Notes under the pieces: generated by a model
Seen by the model: only the letters and a program-made list of their open reading frames with translations
What the model was told of the DNA's origin: nothing
Database searches by the model: none
Shown: positions 1 to 4,836 of the stretch, one piece after another
Position numbering within the stretch: the stretch's first letter is position 1
Layout: the number at the start of each line of letters is the position of its first letter
Made by a program: the position numbers and the translations under genes
Origin: an uncultured Coriobacteriales bacterium
GTDB lineage: Bacteria > Actinomycetota > Coriobacteriia > Coriobacteriales > UMGS124
Assembly: GCA_902464015.1 (NCBI GenBank)
Contig: CABQHM010000085.1
Location: forward strand, 1 to 10,566
Direction of reading: 5' to 3'
Length of the DNA stretch: 10,566 nucleotides

Positions 1-11
1 TCGCGAAGAAG

Positions 12-53
12 AAAGGCCGCCGACGAGCCCATGCGGGTCTGTCGGCGGCCTTT
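12..53 (+). terminator. Intrinsic terminator of an upstream gene off the left edge
   Basis: A perfect GC-rich stem (GGCCGCCGAC at 15-24 with GTCGGCGGCC at 41-50) is extended by AAA/TTT at 12-14 and 51-53. The inner loop can pair further (CCC 28-30 with GGG 35-37). A T4 run follows at 51-54. This is the form of a rho-independent terminator on the plus strand, so it most likely ends a plus-strand transcript entering from the left. On the minus strand the stem is followed by TTTCTTCTT, so it could also act in that direction. Confidence 0.8.
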
Positions 54-316
54 TCGCGTTCGGGTGCAAGCCGCTCTCGGCACGCGGCGCCCGATGGGGC
101 CTCCCACTCGGCTGTCGCGGGGCCGGCCCTCCTGACGTTGCGCCCTTTAAACGCCGGCGTGCGGACTTGTGGGGCGGTCGCGGGCCAGGCTCTCCCCGGG
201 TAGGCCGTGGCTTTGTATCTGGGGCCGTCTGGCTCGCACCCCCCATGCTGACTTTTCGCGCAGGAGACGGGCCGGCGTGCTGTACCGTGCTCGGACAGCG
301 CTACCTGGCAGATGTG
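54..316. other. GC-rich non-coding segment with long-range inverted repeat
   Basis: No credible gene lies between the two terminators, and the short reading frames here show no family likeness. The segment is strongly self-complementary. GCCGGCCC at 122-129 pairs with GGGCCGGC at 269-276, and TCCTG at 130-134 continues the helix with CAGGA at 261-265, leaving a 3-base bulge (266-268). This is a 13-bp closing helix enclosing about 126 bases. A separate hairpin pairs 61-66 with 88-93 and 71-74 with 84-87. Such an architecture fits a structured RNA or riboswitch, but I recognise no family and cannot fix the strand. No tRNA T-arm or known riboswitch core was found. Confidence 0.3.
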
Positions 317-359
317 AAAAAGCCGCCGGCAAACCTCGCGGGCTTGCCGGCGGCTTTTT
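317..359 (-). terminator. Bidirectional intrinsic terminator downstream of yhcH
   Basis: A perfect 16-bp inverted repeat pairs 317-332 with 344-359 around an 11-base loop. The stem core is GCCGCCGGC, and A5 and T5 tracts flank it, so the hairpin is followed by a U-tract on either strand. On the minus strand it begins 28 bases after the yhcH stop codon and is the natural end of that transcript. On the plus strand it would end any transcript arising from the non-coding segment to the left. Confidence 0.85.
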
Positions 360-386
360 GCGTGTGATCTTCGTTCTTGCCTGGTT

Positions 387-830
387 TTAGTGGGCGAGGA
401 CCTTGAAGACGGCCTTCTTGTTGCGGCTCGGGGCCTCGGCGGGGGGCAGGCTCGGCCTGTGGCCGTCGGCGGGCACGACCGCGGCGAACCTGCCGGGGAC
501 GAGCAGGTACTGGTTGCCAATCTGCTCGTTGGAGTAGAGGGCGAAGTCGTCCTCCTCGTTGAAGTCGGTCGTGGCGTTGAGCGTGGTCACGGGGGCGACC
601 TCGATGAGCTCGCTGCCGGAAATCACCATCTGGATGTCGACGTACTTCTTGTGGGCCTCGTAGCAGGCGTCCTTGCGGGCCTTGGTGTCATACTCCATGA
701 CGTTGACGAACTCGTTGGGGCCAATCTCGTAGCTACCGCAGGGGAGCTCTGCCATGTCGTGCGTCGCGAGGAATTGGGCGGCAGCCTCGGAAATATAGGC
801 AAGATCGTCAATCGTATTTGAATACAGCAT
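387..830 (-). CDS. yhcH: YhcH/NanQ-type sialic acid anomerase
   Basis: The 147-residue product matches the YhcH/YjgK/YiaL (DUF386) family, whose usual length is about 150. Visible family motifs are FVNVMEYDT (41-49), ExHKKYVDIQ (58-67), a Gly-x-Glu-(Leu)-Ile element (72-76), and the C-terminal Pro-Gly-x-Phe and Asp-Gly-His-x-Pro (122-126) followed by KKAVFKV. E58, H60 and H124 are the likely metal ligands by family comparison. E. coli YhcH was characterised as a metal-dependent anomerase that gives NanA the open-chain form of Neu5Ac. The gene is cytoplasmic, has no signal peptide, and is divergent from the binding protein gene, so it probably shares regulation with the importer. The ATG at 828-830 gives the family's normal N-terminus, although the ribosome binding site ahead of it is weak. 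The family call is firm; the anomerase role is inferred from family and context. Confidence 0.9.
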   Translation of the reverse strand: MLYSNTIDDLAYISEAAAQFLATHDMAELPCGSYEIGPNEFVNVMEYDTKARKDACYEAHKKYVDIQMVISGSELIEVAPVTTLNATTDFNEEDDFALYSNEQIGNQYLLVPGRFAAVVPADGHRPSLPPAEAPSRNKKAVFKVLAH

Positions 831-844
831 GTCTGTCCAATCTT

Positions 845-858
845 TCTAAACGGTGTCC
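845..858. promoter_or_regulatory. Weak cre/LacI-like site in yhcH leader
   Basis: TCTAAACGGTGTCC agrees with 10 of the 12 defined positions of the LacI/CcpA-type consensus TGWAANCGNTNWCA. It lies just upstream of the yhcH start, downstream of that gene's candidate -10 element, where a bound repressor could block elongation. The palindrome is imperfect, so this is tentative. It is listed because a better site of the same type occurs at 3745-3758. Confidence 0.25.
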
Positions 859-871
859 GTTCGACTGCCGA

Positions 872-877
872 ATTGTA
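872..877 (-). promoter_or_regulatory. Candidate -10 element for yhcH
   Basis: Read on the minus strand the sequence is TACAAT, five of six matches to TATAAT, placed about 42 bases upstream of the yhcH start codon. The region 17-18 bases further upstream (around 895-901) has no good -35 hexamer. Expression may therefore depend on an activator or tolerate a weak -35. Confidence 0.35.
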
Positions 878-895
878 GCCCTTATCGAAATGCCG

Positions 896-924
896 TGAGC
901 GGTCAGGCCAAATCTTGCTATAGT
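896..924 (+). promoter_or_regulatory. Candidate extended -10 promoter for the binding protein gene
   Basis: TATAGT at 919-924 is preceded by TGC at 916-918, an extended -10 arrangement. The hexamer 17 bases upstream (TGAGCG, 896-901) is a poor -35, which extended -10 promoters often tolerate. The predicted start near 931 would give a leader of about 76 bases that contains the dyad at 933-955. Confidence 0.45.
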
Positions 925-932
925 TTCGACTG

Positions 933-955
933 ATTGGCACGTACGCAATGCCAAT
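933..955. promoter_or_regulatory. Candidate operator: 7+7 bp perfect dyad
   Basis: ATTGGCA (933-939) and its exact complement TGCCAAT (949-955) are separated by 9 bases. The dyad begins at about the predicted transcription start of the binding protein gene, a classical repressor position. A direct repeat GCACGTA (937-943 and 962-968) overlaps and flanks it. A substrate-sensing repressor is the obvious candidate ligand, but none is encoded in the window. The dyad could instead form a hairpin in the leader RNA. Confidence 0.4.
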
Positions 956-996
956 TCCCATGCACGTAGGTTTTGTAATCCGAGTGTCGTGCTATT

Positions 997-1002
997 AGGA
1001 GG
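997..1002 (+). promoter_or_regulatory. Ribosome binding site deciding the binding protein start
   Basis: A full AGGAGG lies four bases before the ATG at 1007. It sits inside the longer frame that could begin at GTG 989, so it argues for the ATG as the true start. Confidence 0.8.
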
Positions 1003-1006
1003 ACCC

Positions 1007-2563
1007 ATGAAGGATCTCACGCTCTCTCGCCGTTCGCTTTTCGCTGCCAGCGCTGCTACCGCCGGCATCCTCGCTGCTGCCAACGCTGGCCTGGGTAAGG
1101 TCGACTTTGCCAAGGCTGAGGGCGGCACCATCACCGCTACTTGTGCTTACAGCTCTACCAACTACTCTCCCATTGGCTGCTCTTCTGCTCTGATGCTCGG
1201 CGCTACCTGGCATGTCTTCGAGGGTCTTTATGAGCTCGACCTGCACGACTACACCACCTATCCCGCCCTTGCCGCCGGCGAGCCCGAGAAGGTTTCCGAC
1301 ACTGAGTACAAGGTAACGCTGCGCGACGGCGCCAAGTACTCCGACGGCACCGACGTTGTCGCCGCTGACGTTGTCAACGCCTTCGAGCTCAACATGGCCA
1401 ACGACACCTATAGCGCCTTCCTGTCGTTCATCGACTCCGTCAGCGCCGTTGATGACAAGACCGTCGATTTCGTTCTGAAGTTCCCCTTCGAGAGCCTGCT
1501 CCAGGGCCGTCTTGCCGTTGTCAAGATTTTCCCCGCTTCCATCAGCGCCGACGATATGAACGTTTCCCCCATCGGCTCTGGCCCCTGGGCTTACTCCAGC
1601 CTCAACGGCGACGACGGTGGTTTCATCGATTTCGTGCCCAACGAGTACTACAACGGCCCCAAGCCTGCCACGGCTGACGCCATGCACTGGGACATCCAAA
1701 AGGACGGCACCGCTCGTACCACCGCCATCATGGCTCAGACTTCCATGGTCATGGAGGCCGTGCCGGACGCAAACGTTGACGCCATCCAGGGCGCTGGCGC
1801 TACGGTTGAGTACAAGGACGGCTTCAGCCTTCCCTTCCTGATGTTCAACACCAAGAAGGCCCCCTTTGACGACAAGCGCGTCCGTCAGGCTTTCTTCTAC
1901 GCCATCGACGTCCAGAAGCTCATCGACAACGTCATGGCTGGTCATGCCAACCCCGTTAAGAGCTTCCTGCCCGAGAACTTCGCCAACTTCCACGAGGCCT
2001 CCAACGTCTACACCTATGACCCCGAGAAGGCCAAGTCCCTTCTGGCTGACGCCGGCTATGCCGACGGCATTGACGTCGAGCTTCTCTGCAACAACAACTG
2101 GGTTGCCGACCTCTCCATTCAGATCCAGAACGACCTCAACGCCGCTGGCATCAACACCACCCTGCGCACTGAGGCCATCAACTGGGCCGAGCTCGGCGAG
2201 TCCGATGACGTCCTTCCCTACGACGTCATGCTGACCCCCGGTGACCCCAGCTGCTTCGGCGCTGACCCCGACCTGCTTATGTCCTGGTGGTACGGCGACA
2301 ACGTGTGGACCTCTGGCCGTTCTTGCTGGAACCACACTGAGGAGTGGGCTACCCTTCAGGACCTCATGCAGCAGGCCCGCGAGGCTTCTGGCGACGAGCA
2401 GCAGGAGCTGTGGAACCAGTGCTTCGACCTTCTTTCCGAGGAAGTGCCGCTGTACCCGCTGTTCCACCGTCAGCTGGCCACCGCTTACCTGGCCGACCAG
2501 ATTGACGGCTTCGTGCCGATTGCCACGACCGGCCTCGTCTTCCTTGGCGCTTCCGTCAAGTAA
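1007..2563 (+). CDS. satA: Tat-exported family-5 solute-binding protein of a sialic acid ABC importer (SatA/DppA-like)
   Basis: The 518-residue product is an extracellular solute-binding protein of the peptide/opine/nickel class (SBP_bac_5). The N-terminus has a twin-arginine motif (SRRSLF, 7-12) and a hydrophobic Ala-rich stretch (12-29), a Tat signal. No lipobox cysteine follows, which is unusual for a binding protein in a monoderm. Family landmarks are WHVFEGLYELD (68-78), SDGTDVVAADVV (112-123), GSGPW (190-194), FNTKKAPFDDKRVRQAFFYAID (280-301) and DPEKAKSLLADAGY (338-351). Six cysteines lie in the mature part (C46, C58, C361, C416, C440, C472). Gene order with a fused permease-ATPase and nanA-nanK-nanE points to sialic acid as ligand, as for SatA of Haemophilus ducreyi; the sequence alone would also fit a peptide-binding protein. 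Codon use is strongly biased, as in highly expressed genes. The family is firm and the ligand is inferred. Confidence 0.88.
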   Translation: MKDLTLSRRSLFAASAATAGILAAANAGLGKVDFAKAEGGTITATCAYSSTNYSPIGCSSALMLGATWHVFEGLYELDLHDYTTYPALAAGEPEKVSDTEYKVTLRDGAKYSDGTDVVAADVVNAFELNMANDTYSAFLSFIDSVSAVDDKTVDFVLKFPFESLLQGRLAVVKIFPASISADDMNVSPIGSGPWAYSSLNGDDGGFIDFVPNEYYNGPKPATADAMHWDIQKDGTARTTAIMAQTSMVMEAVPDANVDAIQGAGATVEYKDGFSLPFLMFNTKKAPFDDKRVRQAFFYAIDVQKLIDNVMAGHANPVKSFLPENFANFHEASNVYTYDPEKAKSLLADAGYADGIDVELLCNNNWVADLSIQIQNDLNAAGINTTLRTEAINWAELGESDDVLPYDVMLTPGDPSCFGADPDLLMSWWYGDNVWTSGRSCWNHTEEWATLQDLMQQAREASGDEQQELWNQCFDLLSEEVPLYPLFHRQLATAYLADQIDGFVPIATTGLVFLGASVK

Positions 2564-2591
2564 GTCGGCTGCATACACAGCCTGTTCTGAG

Positions 2592-2620
2592 AGGGGTCGC
2601 CTTCGGGCGGCCCCTTTTTT
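2592..2620 (+). terminator. Strong intrinsic terminator after the binding protein gene
   Basis: A 10-bp stem (2592-2601 with 2606-2615, one G-T pair) is closed by the very stable TTCG tetraloop (2602-2605). A T6 run follows at 2615-2620. It begins 28 bases after the stop codon. It should separate an abundant binding-protein message from the downstream genes, a common way to make more binding protein than membrane components. Confidence 0.88.
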
Positions 2621-2642
2621 GTTTGCTAGCTGCTGTTCTGCC

Positions 2643-2670
2643 TTGAAATCGCATATGCGTATGAGATTGT
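2643..2670 (+). promoter_or_regulatory. Candidate promoter with internal palindrome for the SGNH hydrolase gene
   Basis: TTGAAA (2643-2648) lies 16 bases upstream of GATTGT (2665-2670), which has an extended TGA ahead of it (2662-2664). The -10 is only a three of six match. Between the hexamers sits a perfect 10-bp palindrome CGCATATGCG (2650-2659), which could be an operator. A promoter here would make sense because the preceding terminator should stop most transcription from upstream. Confidence 0.3.
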
Positions 2671-2757
2671 GGACGGGAACTGGTATTGTTCTTGCGCTCA
2701 GTTTTTGGCCTGCGCCGATTGGCTGGATGTCCGGGATGGGAAGTAGAGGAGAGGGCA

Positions 2758-3663
2758 ATGCCTCGCTATGTGTCAGTGTTGGGGGATTCGATCAGCACGC
2801 TTAAGGGCTGGAATCCTGAAGGGTTTGCCGTGTTTTACGAAGACGGACGAGATGAGCTTGCGGGTCTGCAAGGTCCGCAGGATACCTGGTGGGGCAAGGT
2901 CATTTCTCACTTGAATGGAACGCTTCTTGTAAACGGTTCATGGTCGGGTTCGATGGTACAGGGGCAGGGATATCCTGCCGCGTGGAGCCCTGAGCGCATC
3001 GCTGCTCTTTCTCGTGACGGTATCGTCCCCGATGACATCCTTATTTTCCTGGGAACTAATGATTATGGCTGGGCAACGGCGGCGGCACAGGCATGTGGAC
3101 GAAGCTCTGCGGCTCCTGCTTGCTTGAATCTGGAAGATTATCCTGAATCTGTTGCTGGTGCTGCCCCTGCTGGCGCGCTCGACGGTTTCAAAGAGGCCTA
3201 TGCCACGATGTTACATGCGCTACGCGAGGCCTATCCACAGGCACGCGTCTGGTGTCTCACTCTTTTGCCTGGTCGCGTCATGGGTACCTCTCATCCGACC
3301 CATGCCTGGAACCTGCGGGGAATCAACATGCGTGCTTACTGCGACGCAATTCTCGAGGTCGCCGAGGCCTGCGGGTGTACGGGCCTCGATGTGGCTGGCT
3401 TTGGTTTTGACTATGATGCGCTTGAGGGTACGCACCCCACGGATCTTGGCATGAATCAGATTGCCGACATGGTTGTGGCAGCCATGGAGAAACAGCCTCT
3501 TCCCATGCGCCATTTTGCCCCTGATGCCTCGAATCGTTGCGATACTCCTGTCGATTGGCGCTCAAAAGATTTGTGCGGCACCCGCATGTGCGTTGGCTGT
3601 CCCTGGGCGAAAGGTACGGGGAATGCCTGGTATACCGTGTGCCTGAACCCCGAGTTTAAGTAA
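2758..3663 (+). CDS. Cytoplasmic SGNH/GDSL-type hydrolase, candidate sialate O-acetylesterase
   Basis: The 301-residue product has the SGNH blocks in order. Block I is GDSIS with nucleophile S11, the block II glycine lies in NGSWSG (59-64), block III is GTND (99-102), and block V is EGTHP with catalytic H226. The acid three residues before the histidine, normally Asp, is Glu (E223). There is no signal peptide, so it should act in the cytoplasm. The last 50 residues form a separate cysteine-rich tail (C261, C273, C278, C281, C295) containing CxxxxCxxC, suggestive of a metal site. The ATG at 2758 follows a purine-rich GAGGAGAGGG site; a longer frame from TTG 2686 is less likely. Placement between the binding protein and permease genes suggests it removes acetyl groups from imported O-acetylated sialic acid. 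It differs from the SASA-type sialate esterases. Fold assignment is firm; the substrate is a guess from context. Confidence 0.82.
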   Translation: MPRYVSVLGDSISTLKGWNPEGFAVFYEDGRDELAGLQGPQDTWWGKVISHLNGTLLVNGSWSGSMVQGQGYPAAWSPERIAALSRDGIVPDDILIFLGTNDYGWATAAAQACGRSSAAPACLNLEDYPESVAGAAPAGALDGFKEAYATMLHALREAYPQARVWCLTLLPGRVMGTSHPTHAWNLRGINMRAYCDAILEVAEACGCTGLDVAGFGFDYDALEGTHPTDLGMNQIADMVVAAMEKQPLPMRHFAPDASNRCDTPVDWRSKDLCGTRMCVGCPWAKGTGNAWYTVCLNPEFK

Positions 3664-3696
3664 TTTTGTTTTTGATGGCCGTTGTTGAGACGCTTA

Positions 3697-3730
3697 GACG
3701 TGCAAATCTTAACGTCAATGTACTTTTTTT
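3697..3730 (+). terminator. Possible weak terminator after the SGNH hydrolase gene
   Basis: GACGT (3697-3701) can pair with ACGTC (3712-3716) around a 10-base loop, and a T7 run lies at 3724-3730. The stem is short and the T-run starts 7 bases after it, so termination would be inefficient at best. Confidence 0.2.
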
Positions 3731-3744
3731 CTTTCAAATGAGGT

Positions 3745-3758
3745 TGTAATCGTTTGCA
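3745..3758. promoter_or_regulatory. cre/LacI-family operator-like site upstream of the permease operon
   Basis: TGTAATCGTTTGCA matches 11 of the 12 defined positions of TGWAANCGNTNWCA, with the central CG and both flanking half-sites present. It equals its own complement at 10 of 14 positions. It lies 110-124 bases before the permease start codon in an AT-rich spacer that is the natural promoter region of the operon. LacI-family sugar regulators, and CcpA in Firmicutes, bind such sequences. Classical HPr-Ser46/CcpA control is not established for actinobacteria, so a local LacI-family regulator is more likely. Confidence 0.45.
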
Positions 3759-3797
3759 TATATCCAATTCTTGCGTGCATGGATTGCGCAAGGTAGG

Positions 3798-3803
3798 TAA
3801 AAT
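3798..3803 (+). promoter_or_regulatory. Candidate -10 element for the transporter/catabolic operon
   Basis: TAAAAT matches TATAAT at five of six positions, 65 bases ahead of the permease start codon. No good -35 lies 16-18 bases upstream. A palindrome TTGCGCAA (3784-3791) sits just ahead. An alternative is TTCAAA (3734-3739) with CATATA (3757-3762) at 17-base spacing, which would place the LacI-like site between the two hexamers. Confidence 0.3.
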
Positions 3804-3868
3804 AGGCCAGTCTGTACATTGCGCGGGCGAAGTGTGCCGCGTTTGGTGAGTTTGGAAGGAGGGGAGCC

Positions 3869-4834
3869 GTGAGCAATTTGCTGCGCTTGATCGGTAGGCG
3901 TCTCATCGCACTGCCTATCATGATTCTTGGCGTTACTTTGCTCGTGTTCTTCCTTATGGCTCTGTCGCCGGTCGACCCTGCCTATTCGGCATTGGGTGAG
4001 ACGGCATCCGCTGCTGAAGTAGCTGCATACCGTGAGGCCCATGGCCTCAACGACCCCATTGTGGTGCAGTACTTCAACTATCTGGGTGGTCTGATTCAGG
4101 GCGATTTGGGCAGCTATGGCGCAAACGACTCGATGTCGGTTGGTGCCCAGATTGCAAAGGCCCTGCCCGTCACGCTTCAGCTGACGTTCTTCGGCCTTAT
4201 CATCGGTGTGATTCTCGCCACTGTTCTCGGCGTTATCTCGGCACTGTACCGTGACCGCTGGCCCGACCAGGTCATTCGTGTCATCAGCATCGTGTGCATC
4301 GCCATGCCTTCGTTCTGGCTCGCCGTGCTTCTCATCATGTGGGTCTTTGGCGCACACATCCAGTCGATCCTTCCCGTGTCTGGCGCCCTGCCCGATATGG
4401 GAACCGACTTTGCTGGCTGGGCTCGTCGTATGTTCTTGCCCGCTATCGCTCTTGCTGTGCCGCTGACCGGCCAGCTTACCCGTGTCATCCGCACCTCCAT
4501 GGTTGAGGAGCTTGACAAGGACTACGTGCGCACGGCTATGGGCTTCGGCATCCCGAAGGGCGTCGTCATCGCTCGCAACGTGCTGCGCAATGCCCTCATT
4601 ACCCCTGTCACCGTTCTCGGCATGCGCATCGGCTACCTCATTGGTGGCGCGGTGGTCATCGAGGTTATCTTTAACCTTCAGGGTATGGGTATGACGATTT
4701 ACAACGCCATCACCTCGCACTACACCATGCTCGTCATGGGCGTCGTGCTCGTGGTTGCCATCACCTTCATCATCATCAACATCATCGTGGATATGCTCTA
4801 TATCCTGATTGACCCTCGAATCAGGACGGTGTAA
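3869..4834 (+). CDS. satB: ABC importer permease, DppB/SatB type
   Basis: The 321-residue product is a binding-protein-dependent transport permease of the Opp/Dpp class, first membrane subunit type. The N-terminal helix (about 11-31) is followed by the typical external segment with LSPVDPA (32-38) and GDLGSY (78-83). Further hydrophobic segments lie at about 101-123, 138-160, 187-205, 246-268 and 288-312, giving six in all. The cytoplasmic EAA-type coupling loop that contacts the ATPase is at about 217-243 (DYVRTAMGFGIP, then VLRNALI). The family signature near the C-terminus is IEVIFNLQGMG (264-274), and length is normal. Translation starts at GTG 3869 behind a strong GGAAGGAGGGG site. The next gene begins two bases after the stop, so this is the first gene of a tight operon. 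Substrate identity comes from context. Confidence 0.92.
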   Translation: MSNLLRLIGRRLIALPIMILGVTLLVFFLMALSPVDPAYSALGETASAAEVAAYREAHGLNDPIVVQYFNYLGGLIQGDLGSYGANDSMSVGAQIAKALPVTLQLTFFGLIIGVILATVLGVISALYRDRWPDQVIRVISIVCIAMPSFWLAVLLIMWVFGAHIQSILPVSGALPDMGTDFAGWARRMFLPAIALAVPLTGQLTRVIRTSMVEELDKDYVRTAMGFGIPKGVVIARNVLRNALITPVTVLGMRIGYLIGGAVVIEVIFNLQGMGMTIYNAITSHYTMLVMGVVLVVAITFIIINIIVDMLYILIDPRIRTV

Positions 4835-4836
4835 CT

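Noticed and set aside
122..276. Cobalamin riboswitch
   Set aside because: The closing helix and CAGGA box are suggestive, but I could not place the GGTG..TCC, CCCGC.ACTGT or GCCACT..GGGAAGGC core boxes on either strand. It is left as an unassigned structured segment.
189..300. tRNA, cyclic di-GMP or glycine riboswitch fragments
   Set aside because: The minus strand has CAAAGCCACGGCCTA and GGGGAGAGCC, which resemble pieces of such elements, but the partner segments and receptor are missing, and there is no tRNA T-arm.
989..1006. GTG start at 989 for the binding protein
   Set aside because: It would place the AGGAGG ribosome site inside the gene and move the twin-arginine motif inward; the ATG at 1007 is better.
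2686..2757. TTG start at 2686 for the SGNH hydrolase
   Set aside because: The SGNH fold begins right after the ATG at 2758, which has a good purine-rich ribosome site; the extra 24 residues are not family-like.
995..2758. 587-residue open frame on the minus strand opposite the binding protein gene
   Set aside because: It mirrors the biased codons of the satA gene, shows no family motifs, is Gly/Val-rich, and spans the satA terminator.
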